From: Ralstonia sp. SET104
GTDB lineage: Bacteria; Pseudomonadota; Gammaproteobacteria; Burkholderiales; Burkholderiaceae
DNA length: 64,000 nucleotides
Assembly: GCF_003851545.1 (NCBI RefSeq)
Contig: NZ_BHVX01000009.1
Coordinates: forward strand, 118,918 to 182,917
Direction of reading: 5' to 3'
Notes under the pieces: model-generated
Told to the model about the DNA's origin: nothing
Databases searched by the model: none
The model's input: only the letters and a program-made list of their open reading frames with translations
In this document: one piece after another, positions 17,513 to 28,018 of the stretch
Layout: every line of letters starts with the position of its first letter
How positions within the stretch are numbered: the first letter of the stretch is position 1
Translations under genes and position numbers: made by a program

Positions 17513-17796
17513 ACCTGTTTGTGAGGATTCCCGCCGTGAAAGGTCGTCTGCTCTTGATTCCCGCGCTGATGCTGGCCCTGCTCAGCCCCTTGGCCCACGC
17601 CGATTTGTCCGAGACCAAGGAGAACATCAAGCAAGACACGAAGCAAGCCGCCCGGAAAACCGGCCACGCCGCAAAGGAAGCCGGCCATGCCACGGCCAAT
17701 GCCGCACGCGCGGTCGGGCATGGCGTGAAGAACGCAGCGCACGCCACCAAATGCGGTGTGAAGCATGTGTTCAAGAAGCCGTGTGACAGCGACTAG
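17509..17796 (+). CDS. Small exported helical protein with HAAKEAGHA-type repeats, unknown
   Basis: A 95-residue protein with a clear signal peptide (KGRLLLIPALMLALL then LSPLAHA, residues 11-31). The mature part is short, basic and Ala/His/Gly-rich, with an imperfect helical repeat (KTGHAAKEAGHATANAARAVGHGVKNAAHATK) and two cysteines near the C-terminus. Similar small amphipathic proteins are often annotated as hypothetical. Its 4-bp overlap with the dehydratase gene ties it to the cluster operon, suggesting a periplasmic accessory role that cannot be named. Confidence 0.7.
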   Translation: MNLFVRIPAVKGRLLLIPALMLALLSPLAHADLSETKENIKQDTKQAARKTGHAAKEAGHATANAARAVGHGVKNAAHATKCGVKHVFKKPCDSD

Positions 17797-17827
17797 GACG
17801 GCTGCAGATATCTGCGTAGTTGAGAAA

Positions 17828-17872
17828 ACAAAAAACCCGGCGTCCTTGGCGGACAGTCGGGTTTTTTGTTGT
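17828..17872. terminator. Bidirectional terminator between the cluster operon and ssb
   Basis: A stem of AAAAAACCCG and CGGGTTTTTT (right arm 17858-17867) encloses a GC-rich loop, with A-run and T-run outside. The two flanking genes are convergent, so it serves both. Confidence 0.88.
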
Positions 17873-17893
17873 GTGGTGAGGTTGAGGTAGGTT

Positions 17894-18454
17894 TCAGAAC
17901 GGAATATCGTCGTCCATATCCTCAAAACCATTCGACGGCGCCGTTTGACGACGTGCGCCGCCGCCCTGAGCACCGCCACCCTCACCGCCGCGCGAGTAGC
18001 CACCGCCTTGGCCTTGGCTTTGACCTTGGCTACGGCCACCGCCGTAACCACCGCCGCCGCCTTCCCCGCCTCGCGAGTAGCCACCACCACCACCACCGCC
18101 ACCGCCCTCTCCGCCCATACCTTGGCGGCCGCCGAGCATCTGCATCTGTTCTGCGACGATTTCAGTGCTGTATTGCTTCTGGCCATCCTTTTCCCATTGA
18201 CGGGTCTTGATGCGGCCTTCGATGTAGACCGACGAGCCCTTCTTCAGATATTCGCCGGCGATTTCGGCCAGGCGGCCGAAGAAGGCAATGCGGTGCCACT
18301 CGGTGGCTTCTTTCATTTCGCCACTGGCCTTGTCCTTGTAGCGGTCGGTGGTCGCCACGCGGATGTTGGTGACAGCGTCACCGCTGGGCATATAACGCGT
18401 TTCAGGATCGGCGCCGAGATTGCCGACGATGATGACTTTGTTGACGGACGCCAT
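17894..18454 (-). CDS. ssb: Single-stranded DNA-binding protein
   Basis: A 186-residue SSB. The OB fold spans residues 1-110 ([20 protein letters not shown], then [21 protein letters not shown]). A Gly-rich linker follows, containing two copies of a YSRGGEGGG unit, and the acidic tip DMDDDIPF that docks partner proteins such as RecG, PriA and exonuclease I. It acts in replication, recombination and repair. The ATG at 18454 was chosen over a longer in-frame ORF because it gives the invariant N-terminus. It follows the MFS gene by 46 bp on the same strand. Confidence 0.97.
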   Translation of the reverse strand: MASVNKVIIVGNLGADPETRYMPSGDAVTNIRVATTDRYKDKASGEMKEATEWHRIAFFGRLAEIAGEYLKKGSSVYIEGRIKTRQWEKDGQKQYSTEIVAEQMQMLGGRQGMGGEGGGGGGGGGYSRGGEGGGGGYGGGRSQGQSQGQGGGYSRGGEGGGAQGGGARRQTAPSNGFEDMDDDIPF

Positions 18455-18500
18455 GATGAGTTTCCGAAGGTAATTGAAGTGATGCCGCCGTGGGCCCGGG

Positions 18501-19706
18501 TTAGTGTCGGCGCAGCGCCGGCATCTGCATGGGGCTCGCAATTATAAGCCAGGCAAAAGCCAGCGCGGCGCAGGTTAGGAATACCGCATGCTGCCCCGCA
18601 TGCAGCAGAATCCAGCCGCCGCCCGCCCCACCCGCAAACAGCCCCAGCGCCTGCGTTGTGTTGTACACGCCCATGGCCGCGCCCTTGCGCACGCCCGGTG
18701 CGTACTTCGACACCAGCGACGGCTGCGACGCCTCCAGCACGTTGAAGCCCAGGAAGTACACCAGCAGCGCGATCGCCAGCGCAGCCAGCGTCGGATGCAC
18801 CTCGCCCAGCGCCAGTTGCGCCACCATCACCAGTGCCACGGCAGACAGCAGCACCGCCTTCATCTTGCCGCGCTTCTCGGCAGCAATGATGGCCGGCACC
18901 ATCAGCACAAACGACACGCCCATCACCGGCAGGTAGATCTTCCAGTGTGAATCGATTGGCAGGCCGGCCGCTTCCAGCATGTGCGGCAGCACGACGAACA
19001 GCGCCGTCTGCGTGGCGTGCAAGGCAAACACGCCAAAGTTCAGGCGCAGCAGCTCTGGGTGGCGCAGCACTTCGCCAAAGGGGGCTTTCACATGCGCGGG
19101 GGGGCGCGGCGCGTTGGGCACCACCCACAGCACCACGCCGATGGCGACCACGGCCAACACGCCAATCGCCGTGAACATGCCCGGCATGCCAACCCAGCGG
19201 AAGATGATCGGGGCACTGACGATGGCCACCGCAAATGACACGCCGATGCTGCCGCCGATCATGGCCATGGCCTTGGTGCGATGTTCTTCGCGCGTGAGGT
19301 CAGCCACGAAGGCAATGACGGCCGAGGAAATCGCGCCCGCGCCCTGGATGGCCCGCCCCACGGCGATGCCCGCCACGCTGTGCGAAAACGCCGCCACCAG
19401 GCTGCCCACCGCAAAGATCACCAGCCCCGTCACGATGACGGGCTTGCGCCCGAAGCGGTCCGATAGCCAGCCATAGGGGATATAAAGCACGGCCTGGGTG
19501 AGGCCATACACGCCAATGGCGAAAGCGACGAGTTGGGTGTTATTGCCGTCGGGCAGCGTTTTCGCGAAGACCGCGAAGACCGGCATGATCATGAACAAAC
19601 CCAACATGCGCAGCGCGAAGATGCCGGCCAGCGAGGCGGCCGCGCGCAGCTCAAGGCCGCTCATGCGGCCGGAAGCGGAAGTCATGGATGGGGAAGCGGA
19701 GGACAT
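18501..19706 (-). CDS. MFS transporter (drug/metabolite efflux type)
   Basis: A 401-residue 12-TM major facilitator. The loop 2-3 signature is seen in [13 protein letters not shown], and TM1 ([22 protein letters not shown]) is followed by about eleven more hydrophobic segments. A cationic loop joins the halves around [20 protein letters not shown]. The substrate cannot be inferred. The ssb-MFS-uvrA arrangement is, from general knowledge, common in Burkholderiaceae. It is divergent from uvrA with about 205 bp between start codons. Confidence 0.9.
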   Translation of the reverse strand: MSSASPSMTSASGRMSGLELRAAASLAGIFALRMLGLFMIMPVFAVFAKTLPDGNNTQLVAFAIGVYGLTQAVLYIPYGWLSDRFGRKPVIVTGLVIFAVGSLVAAFSHSVAGIAVGRAIQGAGAISSAVIAFVADLTREEHRTKAMAMIGGSIGVSFAVAIVSAPIIFRWVGMPGMFTAIGVLAVVAIGVVLWVVPNAPRPPAHVKAPFGEVLRHPELLRLNFGVFALHATQTALFVVLPHMLEAAGLPIDSHWKIYLPVMGVSFVLMVPAIIAAEKRGKMKAVLLSAVALVMVAQLALGEVHPTLAALAIALLVYFLGFNVLEASQPSLVSKYAPGVRKGAAMGVYNTTQALGLFAGGAGGGWILLHAGQHAVFLTCAALAFAWLIIASPMQMPALRRH

Positions 19707-19911
19707 GGTGCGAAAACCGCCGCGAAAAAGAAAGTCAGAAAAAAAGCGGCGACAAGAACACTTGAACGGTTTCACCGACTGCCCCATCTGGGGGCAGATA
19801 CCAGCAAAACCGAAGTTCGGTATATTAGCAGGCTTACCCTTTTCCACCCTCCCGCCGATTGCCGCAGGCGGTCCGCACCCCGACGCCGCATTCAGCTGCA
19901 CTCAGCCGCAC

Positions 19912-22776
<2,865 letters not shown>

Positions 22777-22879
22777 GGCGTTCTTCCACGCGGGGCGCTC
22801 CCGTCATTCGATGCGCCCAAAAGTCCCCGCCCCCGCGCTCGGGGAAATGCGTGTTCACGTTCTTGTTATGGGTGGCTGA

Positions 22880-23140
22880 CTATCGCCGATCCAGCACCAT
22901 CCGCACATCCCATTGATGCGGATTGGGTGACACGCCTTCGAGCGTGAGCGTCAAAAATGCGCCGATGGCATCGATGAAACCCGCGCGAAAGGCCGGCGGC
23001 TGCGCCAGCGTGACCGAGTTGATGTGCGACCGCAGCCGCGTCGGCTCAAACCGCTGGTGCAAGTGCGCATCGGCTTGTATCCAGCGCAAGAAGGCTTGCG
23101 CCTCCAATGCCCCCGAAAGATAGATGTGCCGATTTTTCAT
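22880..23140 (-). CDS. Small protein of unknown function downstream of a structured RNA
   Basis: An 86-residue protein (MKNRHIYLSGALEAQAFLRW...), soluble, with an even residue mix and no recognised domain. Its start is supported by a GGAGG Shine-Dalgarno ending about 8 bases before the ATG at 23140. Immediately upstream on the same strand lies the folded region 23228-23356. In phage-type immunity loci a C4 antisense RNA precedes small icd/orfX-type genes, so this could be such a product. That comparison rests on layout only. Confidence 0.5.
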   Translation of the reverse strand: MKNRHIYLSGALEAQAFLRWIQADAHLHQRFEPTRLRSHINSVTLAQPPAFRAGFIDAIGAFLTLTLEGVSPNPHQWDVRMVLDRR

Positions 23141-23227
23141 TGGCCGCCTCCGTGTGTGGATCGCGTTGGGGCGGTGGGCGGGGATGGATAAGACGCGGGG
23201 CGATACCCGCTCGCGGATTGCGTAAAC

Positions 23228-23356
23228 ATAGGTCCTCTGTGGTTAGAAGACCCGCCCTTCGCTGCGAAACGAGGGTGGCGGGCCTGGCGGCAAGGTTCGC
23301 AGACTGGCACCACAGCAACCAGCAGACCTTTCGGTCTCCTTGCCCGGCCCGCCAGA
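23228..23356 (-). ncRNA. Multi-stem structured RNA candidate, C4-antisense-like
   Basis: Several nested stems: 23277-23284 with 23346-23353 (8 bp perfect), 23289-23295 with 23338-23344 (7 bp), hairpin 23324-23328/23333-23337, hairpin 23258-23261/23265-23268, 23251-23256/23277-23282, and 23231-23238/23245-23252 (one mismatch). Some are mutually exclusive. I assign the minus strand because the small gene at 22880-23140 follows on that strand. The minus-strand RNA contains GCCGCC, which could pair with GGCGGC at that gene's Shine-Dalgarno. The C4 assignment is from memory of phage P1-type loci and is not verified. Confidence 0.42.
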
Positions 23357-23657
23357 GTACAAACGTGTGCGAACGCGGACATTGCAACCGCGCAAAGCGG
23401 TCATCCGGCTGTGGTGTTGGGCTGCGAAACCCTGACTATCGCAAAGGCGATAGCGTGGGAATTATAGCGGGTGTGATAGGTGATTTGCCATCGGAATAGC
23501 ACACCAAGCTCACATAGGCTGGTTCGGTGCCACACCAGTCCAAATTTAGAGTTGCCGTCAATTTTTGCAAAATAAAAAACAACAACGGCAATTTCTCCTA
23601 CGCTTAATTAAGCGTCATTGAAAGAAATATTGCCGAAGTACTTTTTAGGAGGATGCA
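23357..23657. other. AT-rich upstream region of the secreted-protein pair (no gene)
   Basis: No convincing gene. Base composition shifts from GC-rich to AT-rich at about 23500. A strong AGGAGG Shine-Dalgarno at 23648-23653 serves the gene starting at 23658. Promoter elements are likely in the A/T-rich 23540-23610 stretch, but I cannot assign a single pair. Confidence 0.4.
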
Positions 23658-24059
23658 ATGAGTTTCCACGCCATTCCACGAAGAGCACTAGCCGCAAGTA
23701 TTATTGCTATCAGCCTTTCGCAAACCTGCCATGCGCTGGGAGTTGTCAGCAGATCCTGCCTTCCCGCCGGGGCACAAGAAAGCATTACCGTCGATTGGGG
23801 ATTCAAACCCCATCAATTATGGACAGCCTCAGAGCATCACAGAAACGGGGCTTTCCTGCATGTCGTCAATACCGTTTCAACCTCCCCCAACACCGGTGGT
23901 TGGCAAAACACATGGAGATCATATGCCGGCCACCTTGGATCAGAATTTTGGTATGGCACGGTAATAGGCTACCACTGGGGCAATTCAGGTGGAGCTTTCT
24001 TCTTGCATGGAATTACAACCGCATCAGACTGCAACCTTTCTCAATGGGGAACATCCTGA
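23658..24059 (+). CDS. Secreted protein of unknown function (first of a pair)
   Basis: A 133-residue protein with a signal peptide (RALAASIIAISLSQTCHA, cleavage near residue 26). The mature region is rich in Trp, His, Gly and Ser (HHRNGAFLHVVNTVSTSPNT, EFWYGTVIGYHWGNSGGAFF) with two or three cysteines. I recognise no family. An ideal AGGAGG lies 5 bases before the ATG. Codon use and base composition are AT-richer than the flanking core genes. It sits in the insert between the uvrA-end repeats, 47 bp before a second exported protein, so the two probably form an operon. Confidence 0.7.
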   Translation: MSFHAIPRRALAASIIAISLSQTCHALGVVSRSCLPAGAQESITVDWGFKPHQLWTASEHHRNGAFLHVVNTVSTSPNTGGWQNTWRSYAGHLGSEFWYGTVIGYHWGNSGGAFFLHGITTASDCNLSQWGTS

Positions 24060-24106
24060 TACGCGCCATTATGAATCGACATCACTTCGCATAGAAGAGG
24101 ACCAGA

Positions 24107-24814
24107 ATGAAATTGATGACCGTTGGTTTGAGTTCGATTTTTATGAGCGGCCTCGCAATAGCAAGCACACTGGAATCCCCGGATACAGTGATACCCGGCG
24201 CCGTGTCCAGCTACATGACACAAGGCAAGGCGACTGTGATTTCTCAGGACAAACTTCCTGCGGCCATGCAGAAAGTTGCCCGAGCACACATTGCGCAAAG
24301 CAGGGCTGGCGGTGGCTATGAACCTGTTCCAGAAGATGTTTTTACTTATGGACTGAGTTATCAGTCACGCATCCTTCGCGACGGCAATTCCGCACACAAC
24401 ATCAAAGTCAAACTCGCGGAACTTGGCGGAAGCGCCCTGGCGCATTGTCGATACGACGGATTTTTGCCGGACGGCCCCACCCTCAATGGCCCCTGGACCA
24501 GCGTGGTGAGAGTCTTCACTTGCAGCAACAATCAAATCGTCATGCTGAGCGAATGGGACTACGTTTCTGACGGCGGAGGCGTGACGATCGTCAAGGAAGC
24601 CATGAACACCGCGGTGGGAAAGTTTCCCGCTCAACTCAGCCGGAAGCGCTCCCCCAGCGGGAAAGTCATGACTGAACTGTCTTGGGCGACAGATAAGAAG
24701 TACATCACCCTGACGGTTTGGGCGGATGTTCAACAAGGAAATGGCAGAAACAGCGGCGCTGATCAGACCATGACCGAGCAGACCATGATGGATATCGCCA
24801 ACAAACTCAGTTGA
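24107..24814 (+). CDS. Secreted protein of unknown function (second of a pair)
   Basis: A 235-residue protein with a signal peptide ending near LAIAS (residue 20). The mature part has few hydrophobic runs and includes HCRYDGFLPDGPTLNGPW and VRVFTCSNNQIVMLSEWDYVSDGG, with one Cys pair that could form a disulfide, and a polar Gln/Met/Thr-rich C-terminus. No known domain seen. GAGGA precedes the ATG. Like its neighbour, it is compositionally different from the surrounding chromosome and lies in the repeat-bounded insert. A paired secreted factor, or toxin and immunity, is possible but unsupported. Confidence 0.7.
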   Translation: MKLMTVGLSSIFMSGLAIASTLESPDTVIPGAVSSYMTQGKATVISQDKLPAAMQKVARAHIAQSRAGGGYEPVPEDVFTYGLSYQSRILRDGNSAHNIKVKLAELGGSALAHCRYDGFLPDGPTLNGPWTSVVRVFTCSNNQIVMLSEWDYVSDGGGVTIVKEAMNTAVGKFPAQLSRKRSPSGKVMTELSWATDKKYITLTVWADVQQGNGRNSGADQTMTEQTMMDIANKLS

Positions 24815-24916
24815 GAAGAAAAAAGGGCGAAACCAATGCGAACACCCCTACAGCCCCGGGTGTTCGCACTACACCCCAGGTCTGCCGACCGCCGGCCTGC
24901 GCTTGCTCAACATCAA

Positions 24917-24939
24917 GCCGCTGCTCAAGCGCAAGTAAG
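24917..24939. repeat. Direct repeat, copy 2: duplicate of the uvrA 3' end
   Basis: Identical to 22755-22777 over 23 bp, and in the same orientation. Upstream of it the frame reads TAGLRLLNIK, which is unlike the UvrA C-terminus, so only the terminal segment is duplicated. It marks the right edge of the insert. Confidence 0.85.
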
Positions 24940-25012
24940 CCAGCACGGGCGTGGCTTGCAATCAAGCCACCGCGCCCTACGATGAAGAGCGTTCCCCCAC
25001 AGGAGCGCCGCG

Positions 25013-25498
25013 ATGGACCTCACCGTGGTACCCGTCGTCAAGCCGGACGCGACCAACTTCATCTTCGGCCAGTCGCATTTCATCAAGACGGTGGAGGATT
25101 TGCACGAGGCGCTTGCAGGTGCGGTGCCAGGCATCCGCTTCGGTATTGCGTTTTGCGAGGCTTCCGGCAAGCGGCTTGTGCGCTGGTCGGGCAATGACGA
25201 GGCTGCGCTCCAGCTCGCACGCGAGAACGCGCTGGCCATCGGCGCGGGGCATACCTTTCTGATTTTTCTGGGCGACGGGTTCTTTCCCGTCAATGTGCTG
25301 GCTGCCGTGCGCGCAGTGCCGGAGGTCTGCCGCGTCTACTGCGCCACGGCCAACCCGACACAGGTGATCGTGGCGCAAACGGAGCAAGGGCGCGGCGTGC
25401 TGGGTGTGGTGGATGGCGCCTCGCCGCTGGGCATTGAAGCCGATGCCGATATCGCTTGGCGCAAAGACCTGCTGCGGCAGATCGGCTACAAGCTCTGA
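25013..25498 (+). CDS. Adenosine-specific kinase-like protein (DUF355 / PF04008)
   Basis: A 161-residue cytoplasmic protein with the conserved pattern KPDATNFIFGQSHFIKTVEDLHE, GIAFCEASGKRLVRWSGND, FLIFLGDGFFPVNVL and CRVYCATANPTQVIVA. This small family was described from an archaeal structure as an adenosine-specific kinase; its role in bacteria is not settled. It is the first gene to the right of the insert at the uvrA 3' end, and probably the ancestral uvrA neighbour. Spacing to the convergent LysE gene is 31 bp. Confidence 0.88.
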   Translation: MDLTVVPVVKPDATNFIFGQSHFIKTVEDLHEALAGAVPGIRFGIAFCEASGKRLVRWSGNDEAALQLARENALAIGAGHTFLIFLGDGFFPVNVLAAVRAVPEVCRVYCATANPTQVIVAQTEQGRGVLGVVDGASPLGIEADADIAWRKDLLRQIGYKL

Positions 25499-25529
25499 TG
25501 CAAAACGCCCGAATGCTCGGGGCGTTCGT

Positions 25530-26150
25530 TTATTTGGTCAGGGCCACCCGCAGGCCCAGCCCGATGAAGATGCAGCCGCTCACCCGATCGAGCCATAGCG
25601 ATGCGCGCGGCGTGCGGCGCATCCAGCCGCCCAGCGCCGCCGCGCACCAGCCGTAGATGCTGAACACGACGATGGTCTGCGCCATGAATACCCCGCCGAG
25701 CAACAGCATCTGCAACGCCGCATGACCTGCCTGCGCATCAACAAACTGCGGCAGAAACACCACGAAAAACAGTGTCACCTTCGGGTTGAGCAAATTGGCG
25801 AAAACGCTCTGGCGATACACCTGCCACAGGTCTGGCGCCGCCTGCGCTCCAGCATTCTTCAGGCCAACGCCGCCCTTGCTGCGCAGCGCCTGGATGCCCA
25901 GCCAGATCAGATATGCCGCGCCCAGCCAGCGGATTGCCTGAAACGCGACGGGCGACGATTGCAGCACTGCGGCCAGCCCGAGCGCCGCCAGCGTCGTATG
26001 AAACAGGCAGCCCGACGCAAACCCGGCCGCTGCTGCCAGCCCCGCCTTGCGGCCCTGGCTTGCGCCGCGCGCGATCACCTGCAAGTTGTCCGGCCCCGGC
26101 ATCACGGTAATGGCGATCGAAGTCAGCAGAAACAGCAGCACATGTGGCAT
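25530..26150 (-). CDS. LysE/RhtB family amino-acid exporter
   Basis: A 206-residue inner-membrane protein with about six hydrophobic segments. It begins MPHVLLFLLTSIAITVMPGPDNL, where the PGPD(N/D) motif in the first helix is diagnostic of the family, and has FANLLNPKVTLFFVVFLPQFV in mid-protein. It exports amino acids or related compounds; the substrate is unknown. The ATG at 26150 follows GGGAGAC by 5-6 bases and is preferred over an upstream in-frame ATG at 26192. Confidence 0.9.
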   Translation of the reverse strand: MPHVLLFLLTSIAITVMPGPDNLQVIARGASQGRKAGLAAAAGFASGCLFHTTLAALGLAAVLQSSPVAFQAIRWLGAAYLIWLGIQALRSKGGVGLKNAGAQAAPDLWQVYRQSVFANLLNPKVTLFFVVFLPQFVDAQAGHAALQMLLLGGVFMAQTIVVFSIYGWCAAALGGWMRRTPRASLWLDRVSGCIFIGLGLRVALTK

Positions 26151-26268
26151 CGGCGTCTCCCGCCCAAGCAACAACAAAAAAGAGAGGTTCATGCTACTGC
26201 GCGCGGCAGCGGGGCATCATATTTTTGTCACATGAGCGTATGCGGTGTGCGCAGCGCTCAAAGACAAG

Positions 26269-26877
26269 TCAATGCCCGTCGAAACGGCAGACCGTGAAGA
26301 GCGGCAGCCCGCCTTCGATCAGCAGGCGCGAGCCGCCCAACTCGGGCAGATCGACAATCGCTGCGCCCTCCACCACCGTCGCGCCCAGCCGTTCGAGCAG
26401 ACGCTTGCCGGCCATCATGGTGCCGCCGGTGGCGATCAGGTCATCGATCAGCAGAACGCGGTCGCCGGGCTTGCAGGCATCGGCGTGGATTTCTACCGTC
26501 GCGCTGCCGTATTCGAGTTGGTATTCCTCGGCCACCGTGGTGAACGGCAGCTTGCCCTTTTTGCGGATTGGCACAAAGCCCAGGTTCAGTTCATACGCCA
26601 CGATCGAGCCGAGGATGAACCCGCGCGCATCAATGCCCGCCACCACGTTCAGCCCCTGACCCATGTAGCGATGGACGAACACGTCCACCAACACACGCAG
26701 GCTTTTCGGGTCTTGCAGCAACGGCGTGATGTCGCGAAACATCACCCCCGCCTGCGGCCAGTCCGGCACGGTGCGGATGCGATCGCGCAGGTAGCGCGAC
26801 ACATCGCCCAGCTCCGTCGAAGCGGGAACGGACGACGGCGTTAGCAACGCCGCCTGATTGTGCGGGACTTGGTTCAT
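26269..26877 (-). CDS. apt: Adenine phosphoribosyltransferase
   Basis: A 202-residue type I phosphoribosyltransferase that converts adenine and PRPP to AMP in purine salvage. The PRPP-binding motif is [13 protein letters not shown] (about residues 141-153), and upstream segments [11 protein letters not shown] and [10 protein letters not shown] are typical of Apt. An N-terminal extension of about 20 residues relative to E. coli Apt is present, so a slightly later start is possible. Divergent from the PfpI-type gene. Confidence 0.95.
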   Translation of the reverse strand: MNQVPHNQAALLTPSSVPASTELGDVSRYLRDRIRTVPDWPQAGVMFRDITPLLQDPKSLRVLVDVFVHRYMGQGLNVVAGIDARGFILGSIVAYELNLGFVPIRKKGKLPFTTVAEEYQLEYGSATVEIHADACKPGDRVLLIDDLIATGGTMMAGKRLLERLGATVVEGAAIVDLPELGGSRLLIEGGLPLFTVCRFDGH

Positions 26878-26985
26878 GGCAAAAACGGGAAGGCAGGAAA
26901 TGTGGTCTGCGGTAATGGGCTACCACCCGGGCCGAACGGCGCCGAACCACAATGGGCAAACCACAACCATACAGGAGACACAGCG

Positions 26986-27564
26986 ATGGCTAAGAAAATT
27001 CTGATGCTGGTCGGCGACTACGTTGAGGACTACGAAGTCATGGTCCCCTTCCAGGCGCTGCAGATGGTCGGTCACACGGTGCACGCCGTCTGCCCCGACA
27101 AGCGCGCCGGCGAAACGGTGGCCACCGCCGTCCACGATTTCGAGGGCGCGCAGACCTACTCCGAAAAGCCCGGCCACCGCTTCGCCGTCAACGCTACCTT
27201 TGCCGACGTCGACCCGGCCACGTATGACGCACTTGTCGTGCCCGGCGGCCGCGCGCCCGAATACCTGCGCCTGAACGCCCGCGTGCTCGACATTGTTCGG
27301 CACTTTGCTCACGCTGACAAACCCATCGCGGCCATCTGCCACGGCGCGCAGTTGCTGGCGGCAGCGGGCGTGCTGGAGGGCAAAGCCTGCTCGGCATATC
27401 CGGCATGTGGCCCAGAAGTCACGGCGGCGGGCGGCAAATTCCAGGACATCCCCGTCGATCAGGCCCATACCGACGGCAAGCTGGTCACGGCGCCCGCCTG
27501 GCCGGCACATCCGGCCTGGTTAGCGCAGTTTCTTGAAGTTCTGGGGACGCGGGTTCTACACTGA
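26986..27564 (+). CDS. DJ-1/PfpI family protein
   Basis: A 192-residue class I glutamine-amidotransferase-like protein. The nucleophile Cys118 lies in [10 protein letters not shown] and an upstream acidic residue sits in GDYVEDYEV. Members act as protein or nucleotide deglycases, glyoxalases or peptidases, so the exact activity is not fixed by sequence. The ATG at 26986 follows AGGAGA and gives the family's usual [11 protein letters not shown] start. Confidence 0.9.
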   Translation: MAKKILMLVGDYVEDYEVMVPFQALQMVGHTVHAVCPDKRAGETVATAVHDFEGAQTYSEKPGHRFAVNATFADVDPATYDALVVPGGRAPEYLRLNARVLDIVRHFAHADKPIAAICHGAQLLAAAGVLEGKACSAYPACGPEVTAAGGKFQDIPVDQAHTDGKLVTAPAWPAHPAWLAQFLEVLGTRVLH

Positions 27565-27604
27565 TCCGGTTGCCCGCACGCCGGGCACCCCAGGAGCCCC
27601 GGCC

Positions 27605-28009
27605 ATGTGTGAAATCTTCATCCGCGCCAATCCCCACTCATATGACACCCTGGCCCGCTCGCTGCGCTTGCACGGCGTGGCAACCAGCGTGCGGCTGGAG
27701 TGCCTGTTCTGGGAGGTGCTTGAAGAAATCGGCCAGCGCGACGGCCTGACAGTCAATCAGCTCATCAGCAAGCTCTACGACGAGTTGTTCGAGCGTCGCG
27801 GTGAGGTAGCGAACTTCGCCTCGTTCCTGCGCGTCTGCTGCCTGCGCTATCTGATGCTGCAACAAGATGGGCGGATTCCTGCGGATACGCGGGTGTCGAT
27901 CAGCTCACTCGATGCAGCCACGGTGCTCGACGGCCTGCCGCCCAACATGGCGGATGCCCCGCCGCCGCGCCGCTCACGCGGGCCTCTGCTGGAAGCACTC
28001 ATCAAGTAA
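27605..28009 (+). CDS. Ribbon-helix-helix domain protein
   Basis: A 134-residue protein. The central part SVRLECLFWEVLEEIGQRDGLTVNQLISKLYDELFER reads as an RHH_4-type ribbon-helix-helix, a small DNA-binding fold, followed by FASFLRVCCLRYL and a Pro/Arg-rich tail. The Shine-Dalgarno AGGAG lies before the ATG at 27605. It is 40 bp downstream of the PfpI-type gene and may be co-transcribed. Targets are unknown; some family members are not transcription regulators. Confidence 0.78.
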   Translation: MCEIFIRANPHSYDTLARSLRLHGVATSVRLECLFWEVLEEIGQRDGLTVNQLISKLYDELFERRGEVANFASFLRVCCLRYLMLQQDGRIPADTRVSISSLDAATVLDGLPPNMADAPPPRRSRGPLLEALIK

Positions 28010-28018
28010 GCGCTGGCA

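Noticed and set aside
18040..18120. Glycine-codon repeat tract
   Set aside because: It is the normal low-complexity linker of SSB, not a separate repeat element.
23046..23387. 113-codon and 81-codon minus-strand ORFs in the same place
   Set aside because: They translate the folded RNA segment and overlap the better-supported 86-codon gene.
23107..23499. 130-codon plus-strand ORF over the structured RNA
   Set aside because: No Shine-Dalgarno, Arg/Cys-rich low-quality translation; the region is better explained by RNA stems.
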